Shown: positions 50,231 to 58,306, numbered from the stretch's first letter. The stretch is DNA of 64,000 nt from Limnohabitans curvus (GCF_003063475.1 NZ_NESP01000001.1:2480001-2544000); one strand, 5' to 3'. Numbers and translations: made by a program. Notes: a model not told the origin generated them from the sequence alone.

Positions 50231-50822
50231 TGTCGAGAAAGAGAATCAGCTGCTCATGGTGAGCCAAGTGATGGCCACGCGACAAACCATCTTGCCAAAA
50301 CGGCTCATCGAGCCAGGGCCGAGTGCTGTAGAAATAGAAAAATTGTTTTTGGCTGCGTCGACGGCACCAGACCACGACCTCATCAATCCTTGGCGATTCT
50401 TGGTCATCCCTGCGCACAAAAGAGAAGACTTGGGTGAGCTGTTCGTGCAAGCGCTCAGTGAGCGCGATCCAAGCGCGACCGATGAACAACTTGAACAAGC
50501 CCGCGACAAGGCGCGACGCTCGCCCTTGCTGATGGTGTTGATCGTGGATGCGGCCAAAGGCGACCCAGAGATTGACATGCATGAGCGTGTGTTGAGTGCC
50601 GGGTGCGCGGTGCAAAACTTCATGCTGCTGGCCAACGCCATGGGCTACGGCACGGGCCTGACGAGCGGTAAGGGGCTCAAGGCCCAATCGTTCCGATCGG
50701 GTTTGCAGCTCAATCGCTCCGAGCATGCGATTTGTTTTTTAAATGTCGGAACCGTGAGCTCGCGTAAGCCTTTCAAGCCACGGCCTGAGGCTCATCAATT
50801 CGTTCAAGTTTGGGGAGATTGA
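50223..50822 (+). CDS. nitroreductase-family flavoprotein
   Basis: 199 residues of the YdjA-like short nitroreductase type: NPWRFLVIP (FMN phosphate/ribityl contact), AAGCAVQNFMLLANAMGYGTGLTSG and FLNVGTVSSRKPFKPRP at the C-terminus. Reduces nitro groups or other electrophiles with NAD(P)H. Overlaps the carbonic anhydrase gene by 8 bp and lies 2 bp before the hemerythrin gene. Natural substrate unknown. Confidence 0.88.
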   Translation: MSDVEKENQLLMVSQVMATRQTILPKRLIEPGPSAVEIEKLFLAASTAPDHDLINPWRFLVIPAHKREDLGELFVQALSERDPSATDEQLEQARDKARRSPLLMVLIVDAAKGDPEIDMHERVLSAGCAVQNFMLLANAMGYGTGLTSGKGLKAQSFRSGLQLNRSEHAICFLNVGTVSSRKPFKPRPEAHQFVQVWGD

Positions 50823-50824
50823 CC

Positions 50825-51421
50825 ATGGTTCATTCAGCTGCGGTAGGCGTTGGTCTACCTGGGCATCGATCCCCCAGCGTTGGTTTTGAAGCCCCGTTTG
50901 AGATGCTCAGCGCTTGCCACGAACGTGTGGAACGCATGTTGGCTTTGCTCGTCACACTACGACACTATTTGTTAGAAAACGGCTGGGACAGCCACGCATC
51001 TAAGGCGGCCACCGACGTCATTCGTTATTTTGATATTGCGGCTCCGCATCACCACTTGGACGAGGAGATGCATGTGTTCCCAGTCGCCCTAGCCCTGAAT
51101 GACACTTCGCTAGATGCTTTGGTACTTCGACTCAAGCAAGACCATATTGAAATGGAAAAAAGCTGGGTCGTCGTGAAGCAATTACTGGAGTCGGTGGTGA
51201 ATGCTGATGTCAACTCTTGGGACGCGTTCAACGATGCCGATAACGGAGCACTAGATGCCTTTGCTGCGGCCTACAAAGAACACATCAATCAAGAAGAGTG
51301 GGATGTTTATCCTGCGGCCAAGCTTGCGTCTAGCAACGATCAATTAGATGCCATGTCGCATGAAATGATGCGCAGGCGAGAGCAGACTGGTGTTTTGACA
51401 AATCAGGAAATAACGAATTAA
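50825..51421 (+). CDS. hemerythrin-domain protein
   Basis: 198 residues. Hemerythrin HHE ligands: ACHERVERML, APHHHLDEEMHVFP, LKQDHIEMEKSW and YKEHINQEEWDVYPAA. Probably binds O2 or NO. Last gene of the narK1-to-hemerythrin run (38922-51421). This and the truncated protein at 30410-30880 are different subfamilies. Confidence 0.88.
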   Translation: MVHSAAVGVGLPGHRSPSVGFEAPFEMLSACHERVERMLALLVTLRHYLLENGWDSHASKAATDVIRYFDIAAPHHHLDEEMHVFPVALALNDTSLDALVLRLKQDHIEMEKSWVVVKQLLESVVNADVNSWDAFNDADNGALDAFAAAYKEHINQEEWDVYPAAKLASSNDQLDAMSHEMMRRREQTGVLTNQEITN

Positions 51422-51459
51422 GTCTGAACTAGATCGGAGAGGGGATCTTACTTATTGGT

Positions 51460-51490
51460 TTTTGTAGCTTGCTCTTTTAAGCTTACAAAA
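51460..51490. terminator. AT-rich hairpin after the nar operon
   Basis: Imperfect stem TTTTGTAGCTT / AAGCTTACAAAA, loop of 8. Low GC, between the convergent hemerythrin and integrase genes; a weak bidirectional terminator at best. Confidence 0.35.
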
Positions 51491-51501
51491 GTTAACTTAT
51501 T

Positions 51502-52074
51502 TTAAACTAACTCTACAACAGCACGGAGTTGAGAAGGACTGCTGTAAAGATATGCGGCGGTGGTTTGAATACTGCGATGGCCAGCTAGCGTTTTGAGCAA
51601 GTGGATAGCAGTGCCTTTGTTGGCCAGGTTTGTTAGAAACGTTCTTCGCCCGCTGTGACTGCTAGCGCCTTCAAGTCCTGCACCTTCGTAGAGCAGGGCA
51701 AATGTTTGTGCCAAGCTGTTCGCGTTAAAGCCAGCCTTGATGCTTTTTTGGCTAGCAAAGAATGGGTAGTTGCGATCCACACACTTTGTTTGTGCTGCGT
51801 AGGCCTGTAATTCTGCTTTTAGTTTAACGCTGACAAACACAGTGCGAGCATGACGGCCTTTAGTCATGTCGGGCAGCAATCGGATCTCATCTTTAATCTG
51901 CCCATCGCTTTTTGTGACGTCGCTCCAGCGTAAGCAGGCCACTTCGCCGACTCTTAAACCTGCCCAATGTGTTAGCAGCATCATTGATCTGTTGCGAGCT
52001 GCGTACTTGCGTGTGTTGATATACGTTAACAAGCGATCAATTTCAGTAGTTGTAAGTGTCTTTGCTTGTGCCAT
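51502..52074 (-). CDS. short tyrosine recombinase (island integrase candidate)
   Basis: 190 residues from ATG 52074, preceded by AGGAGA; the longer frame to 52131 includes IS sequence. Catalytic residues are all visible: Arg (GLRVGEVACLRW), HxxR (SSHSGRRTF), His (LAGHRSIQTTA) and Tyr (AAYLY). There is no separate N-terminal core-binding domain, as in FimB/FimE-sized recombinases. Lies 1.4 kb inside attR, now separated from it by an IS. Confidence 0.88.
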   Translation of the reverse strand: MAQAKTLTTTEIDRLLTYINTRKYAARNRSMMLLTHWAGLRVGEVACLRWSDVTKSDGQIKDEIRLLPDMTKGRHARTVFVSVKLKAELQAYAAQTKCVDRNYPFFASQKSIKAGFNANSLAQTFALLYEGAGLEGASSHSGRRTFLTNLANKGTAIHLLKTLAGHRSIQTTAAYLYSSPSQLRAVVELV

Positions 52075-52134
52075 GGTCTTATCTCCTAAATCATGTGTTT
52101 GGACTTCCCACGCAACTGTAGACAAACTCAAGCC

Positions 52135-52989
52135 TCAAATTGAGGCGCGTTCAAACGCCTCTGGACTAACGCCACCCAAATGGCTGTGGCGTCGGGTTCG
52201 ATTGTAAAAAGCTTCTATGTAATCAAATACATCTGCCCGAGCCAGATCACGGGTTTTGTAAATGCGCTTGCGAATTCGTTCTTTTTTCAAAGAACTGAAG
52301 AATGACTCAGCCACTGCGTTGTCCCAGCAATTGCCACGACGACTCATACTCGGCAACAGTTGATTGGCATCACAAAACCGTTTCCAGTCATCGCTGCCGT
52401 ATTGGCTACCTTGATCTGAATGGACGATCACCTCCTGATTAGGTTTGCGACGCCATACAGCCATCATCAACGCATCCAAGACCAGCTCTTTAGCAATCGT
52501 AGGTTTCATGGACCAGCCAACCACTGCACGCGAGTGCAAATCTAATACAACTGCCAAATACAGCCAACCTTGCCATGTTCGAATGTAGGTAATGTCCGTT
52601 ACCCATACACGGTCTGGCGCGTCAACTGTGAATTCACGATTGACACGGTTGGGCGCAAGAATAGACGGACGACCCTTAACGGACTTAGGACTTTTGTAGC
52701 CCCTCACAGCTTGTATCTTGTGGCTGCGCATGATCCGCTCTACGCGATGCTTGCCGCATGTCTCGCCAGCTTCTCGTAAATCGGCAAACACGCGCGGCGA
52801 GCCGTAGACGCCGCCACTGGCCGCATATGAGTCACGGATCAGGCCAAGTAGGCGTTCATCTTGAATCGCACGATTTGAGTTTGGCTGGTGTAGCCAAGCA
52901 TAAAAACCTGCACGCGCGACCTTCAACACCCGACACATCGTTGCTACTTTGTATTCATGCCGATGATCATTAATGAAACGGTACTTCAC
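52135..52989 (-). CDS. IS3-family transposase OrfB
   Basis: 284 residues with DDE residues in WVTDITYI, VHSDQGSQYGS and AVAESFFSSLK. GTG start at 52989 overlaps the orfA stop. Clearly diverged from the OrfB at 29562 but of the same family. Confidence 0.93.
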   Translation of the reverse strand: MKYRFINDHRHEYKVATMCRVLKVARAGFYAWLHQPNSNRAIQDERLLGLIRDSYAASGGVYGSPRVFADLREAGETCGKHRVERIMRSHKIQAVRGYKSPKSVKGRPSILAPNRVNREFTVDAPDRVWVTDITYIRTWQGWLYLAVVLDLHSRAVVGWSMKPTIAKELVLDALMMAVWRRKPNQEVIVHSDQGSQYGSDDWKRFCDANQLLPSMSRRGNCWDNAVAESFFSSLKKERIRKRIYKTRDLARADVFDYIEAFYNRTRRHSHLGGVSPEAFERASI

Positions 52990-53270
52990 TCGAGCTCCCT
53001 TGCAAAGTACCGAGCGGCCTTTTTTAGAATATCGCGCTCCTCCTCTGAACGATGAAGTTGAGCTCTTAGTCTGAGAATTTCACTTTTTGCAGCAAGCAGC
53101 TCGGAAGCTTGTTGGTCGGTTTTGTCTGGCTTAACAGCATTAACCCACTTGTAGAGGCTGTGCGCTGAAACGCCAAGCCTTGCTGAGACTTCAGCGACTG
53201 AATAGCCTCGCTCGATGATTTGACGAACTGCTTCGTCTTTAAATTCAGGGGTAAAACGTGGTGGCGACAT
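52986..53270 (-). CDS. IS3-family transposase OrfA
   Basis: 94 residues, HTH plus helix. An A6G slippery run is present (53019-53025 as CTTTTTT on the plus strand), giving the same -1 frameshift design as the first element. Confidence 0.92.
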   Translation of the reverse strand: MSPPRFTPEFKDEAVRQIIERGYSVAEVSARLGVSAHSLYKWVNAVKPDKTDQQASELLAAKSEILRLRAQLHRSEEERDILKKAARYFARELE

Positions 53271-53329
53271 GGTCTGCTCCTATGAAGAAATCATAGGCCC
53301 GAGCTGTCTACTGCACCGTGGGAAGTCCA

Positions 53330-53369
53330 TTTTGACATCATATTTGTCTACTGATTTGGGGGAATGCCA
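53330..53369 (-). repeat. 40-bp left-end fragment of the first IS
   Basis: Reverse complement of 29225-29264 over 40 bases, directly beside the second IS. The rest of that copy is gone. Confidence 0.88.
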
Positions 53370-53390
53370 TAACTACTATATAAGTACATG

Positions 53391-53411
53391 ACTATACTAC
53401 AACTATACTAC
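53391..53411 (+). repeat. tandem ACTATACTAC repeat near attR
   Basis: ACTATACTAC at 53391-53400 and again at 53402-53411, 11-base period. Related to the inverted pair near attL. Possible integrase arm sites. Confidence 0.5.
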
Positions 53412-53476
53412 TTTGAGGCTTTTGTAAGTGGATAAGTCGTTGATTTAAATGAGGAAATTGGCAAACTGCCATAGTC

Positions 53477-53529
53477 TTCACACTGTGGGGGTCGCAAGTT
53501 CGAAACTTGCATCGCCCACCATTTTTGCC
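53477..53529 (+). repeat. right attachment repeat (attR), 53 bp
   Basis: Identical to 22621-22673. Only the 3' half of tRNA-Val is here, with no acceptor or D-arm partner upstream, so it is not a functional tRNA. Confidence 0.92.
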
Positions 53530-53591
53530 AAATCTGAAAGCTATCAATCACTTAGGTTGTTTTCAGAATTTACTTTAGAAGAGTTACACAG

Positions 53592-53617
53592 ATGCTTCCC
53601 TCGGAAGCATTTTTTTT
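53592..53617 (+). terminator. rho-independent terminator, original tRNA-Val terminator
   Basis: Stem ATGCTTCC / GGAAGCAT, CTC loop, T8 tail. It follows attR and so was probably the chromosomal terminator of tRNA-Val before the island inserted. Confidence 0.85.
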
Positions 53618-53642
53618 GCCCATCAAAAGCGGCACCTGTTGT

Positions 53643-54536
53643 TTAATGCATCGCGCGCGCGCATAGGATCCGAATAAATTCTTGAACAACTAGACTGGGT
53701 TTGTCGGAGCTAGTGATTGCAAAGATTTCAGACTCCAATTGCTTTCCTTTGATTGGAACGAAAGCCACATCTGTTCTATTGTTTTTGGCTACTGTCTTGC
53801 CAACCAGCGTGATTCCAAGTCCAGCGGCAACCAGGCCCAATGCTGTTTGAATTTCTTTTGCTTCGTGGCCTACGTTTGGTGTTGCGCCATGTTCTTGAAG
53901 ATAGTTCAGCGATTGACTTGCAAATTTACTGAATGGGTCTTTGGGGAATGAGATGAACGGCAAGCAATCTAGCTCGCTAGGTGTCACAGTTTTTTTCTTG
54001 GCTAGAGGGTGATTGATCGGAATGGCAGCCACTAATGGGTCTCGAATGAGAGGGATGTAGATCATGTCCTTTTCTTTTTCATACTGACCTATTTGCCGTG
54101 AAATGCCGATATGAATAGTTCCCTTGCGGATATTTTCAGCCTGGTGCTCACTCAACATCTCATCAAGATCAATACGAATCTTGGGAAACTCCTCTCGCAT
54201 CACTCGAACAGATTCGGGAATCAGCGAGTGCAGGGTAGATCGCACAAATCCAATGCTTAGCCAGCCATAGTCACCAGAGGCTATTCCCTTGGCCTCGTTC
54301 TCCATTTGTCTGGCATTGGATAACAACGCCTTCGCCTTCGGGTAGATGTACTGCCCCAGCGTTGTCAGACTCATAGGTCGTGTGGATCTATCAAAAAGTT
54401 TGCCCCCTAAGGACTCCTCAAGGTTCGATAGCTGCATGCTGACCGCCGTTGCTGCAATGTGCAACTTTTCCGCCGCCAAGTTTGCGCTTCCGGAATCAAC
54501 GATCTGACAAAAAACTCTTAGGTGTTTTAAGTTCAT
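53643..54536 (-). CDS. LysR-type transcriptional regulator
   Basis: 297 residues. N-terminal winged HTH (LRVFCQIVDSGSANLAAEKLHIAATAVSMQLSNLEESLGGKLFDRS...), C-terminal periplasmic-binding-like co-inducer domain. Divergent from the RraA-like and Bug genes at 54630, so it likely controls them. Its AT content is higher than that of most host genes. First gene outside the island on the right. Confidence 0.88.
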   Translation of the reverse strand: MNLKHLRVFCQIVDSGSANLAAEKLHIAATAVSMQLSNLEESLGGKLFDRSTRPMSLTTLGQYIYPKAKALLSNARQMENEAKGIASGDYGWLSIGFVRSTLHSLIPESVRVMREEFPKIRIDLDEMLSEHQAENIRKGTIHIGISRQIGQYEKEKDMIYIPLIRDPLVAAIPINHPLAKKKTVTPSELDCLPFISFPKDPFSKFASQSLNYLQEHGATPNVGHEAKEIQTALGLVAAGLGITLVGKTVAKNNRTDVAFVPIKGKQLESEIFAITSSDKPSLVVQEFIRILCARAMH

Positions 54537-54542
54537 AAAAAA

Positions 54543-54558
54543 TTGAACATATATTCAA
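54543..54558. promoter_or_regulatory. candidate LysR operator
   Basis: TTGAACATATATTCAA: arms TTGAA/TTCAA with a palindromic ATAT core, 7 bases from the LysR start. Followed by AT-rich promoter-like sequence toward 54630. Confidence 0.45.
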
Positions 54559-54629
54559 AATATAGACATTGATTTCAAATTATATGTATCTAAGAATTGG
54601 CCAAATTTTAAAAAAGAGGAGAAGTATTC

Positions 54630-55292
54630 ATGGGCAGTGGAATATCAATACACCCTTGCGCGCCAAGAAACGATGCCGCTGTAGCGGCTTTGTCTGGACT
54701 GCCGTCCTCCGTTATCAGCGATGTGATGGGACGGTTGGTCGGTACAACGGGGCTGAACCTGGTCAATCGAACCAACTTAACTGTTTGCGGAGTTGCTGTG
54801 ACTGTCAAAGTAAGAGCAGGGGACAACCTGCTCATTCACAAGGCTTTGGATATGTTGCGCCCAGGTGATGTCTTGGTCGTCGATGGAGAAGGCGATGTTT
54901 CTCGTGCATTAGTGGGCGAAATCATGATGACCTCCGCCATCGTTCAGGGCGCTATTGGGTTTGTCATCGATGGAGCCGTTCGTGACTCTGAAGCGTTTGA
55001 GGAACACCCATTTCCTTGTTGGGCACGAGGCGTGAATTTGCGAGGCCCATACAAAGACGGCCCAGGCTCAATTAATTCGCCCGTCACTGTTGGCGGAATG
55101 CGGGTCAATCCTGGGGACATCATTGTTGGCGATGCTGATGGTGTTGTTGCCGTGCCTCCGACTGACGCGCTGTTACTTGGAAAAATGGCTCACGACAAAG
55201 TATTGGATGAGCAAAAAATGATTGCAGACATTAAGTCCGGGACCTACAGCTCGGCATGGGTAGATGCACTGATTAAACAAAAAGGAGACTGA
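54630..55292 (+). CDS. RraA-like aldolase/decarboxylase family protein
   Basis: 220 residues of the RraA/HMG aldolase fold. The metal/pyruvate loop is GEIMMTSAIVQGAIGFVIDGAVRDSEAF and the substrate pocket VKVRAGDNLLIH. Such proteins are pyruvate-type aldolases or oxaloacetate decarboxylases, but the exact substrate cannot be told. Paralogous to ligK at 60179 but not the same enzyme by sequence. Start 54630 has an AGAGGAG site. Confidence 0.8.
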   Translation: MGSGISIHPCAPRNDAAVAALSGLPSSVISDVMGRLVGTTGLNLVNRTNLTVCGVAVTVKVRAGDNLLIHKALDMLRPGDVLVVDGEGDVSRALVGEIMMTSAIVQGAIGFVIDGAVRDSEAFEEHPFPCWARGVNLRGPYKDGPGSINSPVTVGGMRVNPGDIIVGDADGVVAVPPTDALLLGKMAHDKVLDEQKMIADIKSGTYSSAWVDALIKQKGD

Positions 55293-55293
55293 G

Positions 55294-56277
55294 ATGACAT
55301 TGAAATTTATTTCCCAAATCGTTAAGAAGCAAGCGTGCTCTATTCTTTGTGTAGGACTCTCTTGCGTAGCCGTGAGCGCTTGGGCTGCTTATCCCGACAA
55401 GCCGATCAAAATTATTGTTCCGTGGGCAACGGGTGGGGCGACTGATCAGGTTGGACGTTTGATCGCTCAACCCCTTTCGCAAGCGCTGGGCGTCCCCGTG
55501 GTTGTGGAAAACAAGGCGGGTGCTGGTGGTGTGATTGGCACTCAGTTGTTTGTAAAAGAAAAAGCGGACGGCTATACGTTGTTGCTTGCAACCAGCTCCA
55601 CAAATGCCGCTGCTCCGTATCTTTATTCAAAACTTGGTTTTGATCCGGTGACTGATTTCACCCCTGTGGTTTCGCTGTGTTCCATCCCGAACGTGATGGT
55701 GGTGCCAACTAAGTCGCCTTGGAATTCACTCAAGGACATCGTGGATGCGTCTACAAAATCACCCGGTAACTACACCTATGGTTCCGCTGGTATCGGAGGG
55801 TCGCAACACTTGGCGGGTGCTCAATTTAAAACAACAGCGAACATTGATATACGCCATGTGCCCTACAAAGGGAGTGGGCCTGCTGCTCAGGACTTGGTCG
55901 CTGGTCACATCGACATGATGATTGATACGGGATCGCTCGGTAGCATCAAAGGTGGATTGTTGCGACCTATTGCAGTTGCTTCATCCAAGCGACTTACAGT
56001 TCTGCCGAATGTTCCAACATTCAATGAGGCTGGCGTGCCAATGGTTGCCTCTGCTTGGTATGGGATTGTTCTTCCAGCAGGAGCCTCAGCCGAAGTGGTG
56101 AATCGACTCAATGCTGAAATCAATAAGATTCTGAAATCTAAAGAAGTCAGCAACAAGCTGGTTGATATGGGGGCTGAAGTGATGGGTGGTACATCCGCTG
56201 AATTCGTCAAATTTACCAGCTCTGAGTTGAAGCGTTACGAAGCGATCGTCAAAAACTCTGGCGCTCCCAAAGAGTGA
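55294..56277 (+). CDS. Bug/TctC-family tricarboxylate solute-binding protein
   Basis: 327 residues with a signal peptide (about residues 1-32, SVAVSAWA-type end) and the Bug fold: YPDKPIKIIVPWATGGATDQVGRLIA and GAGGVIGTQLF. A periplasmic receptor, usually for dicarboxylates or aromatics. One base after the RraA-like gene with GGAG; no TctA/B membrane genes nearby, so an orphan receptor. Confidence 0.9.
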   Translation: MTLKFISQIVKKQACSILCVGLSCVAVSAWAAYPDKPIKIIVPWATGGATDQVGRLIAQPLSQALGVPVVVENKAGAGGVIGTQLFVKEKADGYTLLLATSSTNAAAPYLYSKLGFDPVTDFTPVVSLCSIPNVMVVPTKSPWNSLKDIVDASTKSPGNYTYGSAGIGGSQHLAGAQFKTTANIDIRHVPYKGSGPAAQDLVAGHIDMMIDTGSLGSIKGGLLRPIAVASSKRLTVLPNVPTFNEAGVPMVASAWYGIVLPAGASAEVVNRLNAEINKILKSKEVSNKLVDMGAEVMGGTSAEFVKFTSSELKRYEAIVKNSGAPKE

Positions 56278-56338
56278 TTCATCAAGTCCCTTTGACTTTT
56301 CTACGCCACTTTCTTTCCCCCCTTGTATTTTTGCTGAA

Positions 56339-56370
56339 CACGCCCATTTAGGTGTCATGTGGGCGTGCTT
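56339..56370 (+). terminator. hairpin after the Bug gene
   Basis: CACGCCCA / TGGGCGTG stem, 13-base loop, short CTTT tail. Probable terminator, weak T-run. Confidence 0.5.
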
Positions 56371-56447
56371 TGCGAAGCCGTCACATCGGTGCTGCACAAT
56401 GCAACGCCGCTGAAGTGTTCAGATTGGATTGAAAGGTAGTCAAACCC

Positions 56448-57341
56448 ATGTTTTCTCGATGGTTGAAATCTGTTGTTGCGGGTGCATTGGTGCTCAGTGC
56501 CACGCTTGCCTTGGCGCTGCCCACACCCAAAGACATTGAGGCTGCGGTGGCTGCTGGCCACTACACGCAAGCCGAAAACATGCTGCGTGAGGTGCTGCAA
56601 GACAAACCGCAAAGCGCCAAAGCGCATTACGAATTAGGCCAAGTGTTGGCCCACGAACAGCGCTACAAAGATGCGCAAACCGAGTTGCAAAAAGCCAAGG
56701 ACATCGATCCGTCTTTGAAGTTCGCGATCAGTCCCGAAAAATTCAACACCGTGTTCGCCAAAGTGAGTGAGTTGGCCGCTGCGCCATCGTCTTCTGTGGT
56801 GATGGCTCCTTCCGTTGCACCCGGCACGCACGCTGCCACTCAAGCTGCACCTGCACCCACTAGCGGCGGTTCATCGCTGACTTATGTGTGGCTGGCCATT
56901 GCGGGCTTGGTTGTGGTGGGCTTGTGGCTGCGTCGTTCTGCGGCTGCCAACGCCAACACGGCCAGCTATGCGCCTGTGGCCACCCCCATGGGCACGCCAC
57001 CCGCACCGCGTGGCTTTGGTGCTCAGTTCACACCCAATGCGCCGCAAGGCGGCTATGCCCCTCAAGGTTACGCACAACCCACGGGTGGTGGCTCGACCAT
57101 GACAGGCGCCGTGGTGGGCGGTTTGGCTGGCGTGGCCGCGGGTTACGCTTTGTCCAAAGCCTTAGAAGGCGACCACCACACCTCCGCCCCATCTTCTGCG
57201 GGCGCATCGTCTTCCGCTGGTAACGGCGGTTATGTGCCGTTTGACACACCTGCCCAGCCCGACTTGGGCGCTTTCGATGCAGGCTCCGGCAGCGATTGGG
57301 ACAGTGCCGACTCCGGTGGCGGCAGCGACGACAGCTGGTAA
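56448..57341 (+). CDS. TPR-repeat membrane protein with Gly/Ser-rich tail
   Basis: 297 residues. Signal-like segment at 1-23 (…LALALPTP), a TPR region (AAVAAGHYTQAENMLREVL, AHYELGQVLAHEQRYKDAQTEL; about 30-90), one membrane helix (YVWLAIAGLVVVGLWLRRS, about 148-166), then low-complexity Ala/Gly/Pro and an acidic Gly/Ser C-terminus. Function unknown; similar proteins occur in Comamonadaceae. Not obviously linked to its neighbours. Confidence 0.75.
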   Translation: MFSRWLKSVVAGALVLSATLALALPTPKDIEAAVAAGHYTQAENMLREVLQDKPQSAKAHYELGQVLAHEQRYKDAQTELQKAKDIDPSLKFAISPEKFNTVFAKVSELAAAPSSSVVMAPSVAPGTHAATQAAPAPTSGGSSLTYVWLAIAGLVVVGLWLRRSAAANANTASYAPVATPMGTPPAPRGFGAQFTPNAPQGGYAPQGYAQPTGGGSTMTGAVVGGLAGVAAGYALSKALEGDHHTSAPSSAGASSSAGNGGYVPFDTPAQPDLGAFDAGSGSDWDSADSGGGSDDSW

Positions 57342-57348
57342 GCGCTGT

Positions 57349-58269
57349 TTAGCCGTTGGCTTGCAGCGCTTGAGACACCACCTCGTTGGTGAGCTGCATG
57401 GCTGCTTTGTGCGTCGCCGTCATCGGGCGGCGCGCTGACCACACCAGCATCAGCTGACTCATCAACTTAGGCTTCTCTACGCGATGCGTGGTGAAGTCTT
57501 TCGGCTTTGCAAAGTTCCTCAGGGTGTAGGCGGGCAGCACGGCGTAGCCCAAGCCTTCTTTGACCAATTCCAAAATCGCATTCAAGCCATCAATTTCCAG
57601 CACGATGTTGGGCTTGCAGTTGATGCGCAGCATTTCGGTGTCAATCAACAAGCGAAACGCATTGGGACGACTGGGCACGATCAGGGGCAGTTTGGCCAAG
57701 TCGGCCAGTTGCACCACGTCTTTGAGTTGGGTGTCGGGTGTGAGCGGCTGGCTTTTTTTGCCCGCAATCAAAATCAAGGTGTCTTCGTGTAGCACCGTCA
57801 TTTCCAAATCGGGGGAGGGCGGTGGGTTGTAGAGCACCGCCATGTCTAGGCGCCCAGCGCGCAAGCTCTCCACCATCAACACCGAGAAACCTTCGGTCAA
57901 CGACAGTTGTGCGTGGGGCAAGGCTTGGCGAAACGACATGGTCAGCGGCACCGTCACCAGCTTAGATAAGCTAGGGGGTAAACCGATCGACACCCGCCCC
58001 GCCAGTGCGCCGCGCACCGAGCCCAGCTCTTCTTGCGCCACGGCCACTTGGTGCAAGATGCCGCGCCCGTGTTCCAACATCACCAGGCCAGCTTCGGTCA
58101 CCGTCACGCCGCGGCCATTGCGCATCAGTAAGTTCTGGTGCAATTCCACTTCAAGCTGGCGCACGTGGCGGCTCAGCAGAGGTTGGGGAATGCTTAAAGC
58201 CAGTGCCGCTTTGGTGAAACTGCCCAGCTCTGCGACGCGTACGAATGATTCGATTTGTTTGAGTTCCAT
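57349..58269 (-). CDS. LysR-type regulator, probable activator of the lig/pmd operon
   Basis: 306 residues. N-terminal HTH (LKQIESFVRVAELGSFTKAALALSIPQPLLSRHVRQLE segment) and inducer domain. Divergently placed from the protocatechuate 4,5-cleavage genes, where PmdR/LigR-type LysR regulators are known. The assignment rests on position. Confidence 0.85.
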   Translation of the reverse strand: MELKQIESFVRVAELGSFTKAALALSIPQPLLSRHVRQLEVELHQNLLMRNGRGVTVTEAGLVMLEHGRGILHQVAVAQEELGSVRGALAGRVSIGLPPSLSKLVTVPLTMSFRQALPHAQLSLTEGFSVLMVESLRAGRLDMAVLYNPPPSPDLEMTVLHEDTLILIAGKKSQPLTPDTQLKDVVQLADLAKLPLIVPSRPNAFRLLIDTEMLRINCKPNIVLEIDGLNAILELVKEGLGYAVLPAYTLRNFAKPKDFTTHRVEKPKLMSQLMLVWSARRPMTATHKAAMQLTNEVVSQALQANG

Positions 58270-58285
58270 GGCATTCTCTATTTTG

Positions 58286-58306
58286 AATAACCAATTGTCC
58301 GTTATT
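58286..58306. promoter_or_regulatory. candidate LysR operator, AATAAC-N9-GTTATT
   Basis: Perfect 6-bp arms at 58286-58291 and 58301-58306, between the divergent LysR gene and the ModA-like/lig genes. It is of LysR-box size and symmetry. Confidence 0.55.

Larger units (their letters stand above)
52100..53329 (-). mobile_element. IS3-family insertion sequence (second element)
   Basis: 1230 bp bounded by 25-base imperfect inverted repeats (52100-52124 and 53305-53329; TGGACTTCCCACG shared). Carries orfA/orfB on the minus strand. Its right end abuts a 40-bp fragment of the first IS. No clear target duplication. Confidence 0.88.
22621..53529. mobile_element. integrated genomic island of about 31 kb in tRNA-Val
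   Basis: The island lies between two perfect 53-bp copies of the tRNA-Val 3' half and its downstream bases (22621-22673 and 53477-53529). The left copy completes the functional tRNA; the right copy has no 5' half. A tyrosine recombinase gene lies 1.4 kb inside the right end and an integrase remnant lies near the left end. Cargo: TetR-regulated ABC exporter, nitrate respiration with NarXL and NsrR control, NO-protection genes, and B12-dependent ribonucleotide reductase. No conjugation genes are seen, so it would need help to transfer. Confidence 0.88.

Noticed and set aside
29225..53369. Simple composite transposon bounded by two copies of the same IS
   Set aside because: The right-hand copy is only a 40-bp remnant beside a different IS, so it is not a working composite element; the tRNA repeats explain the island limits better.
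53471..53521. A second tRNA-Val gene
   Set aside because: Only the 3' half is present; acceptor 5' strand and D-arm are missing, so it is the attR copy.
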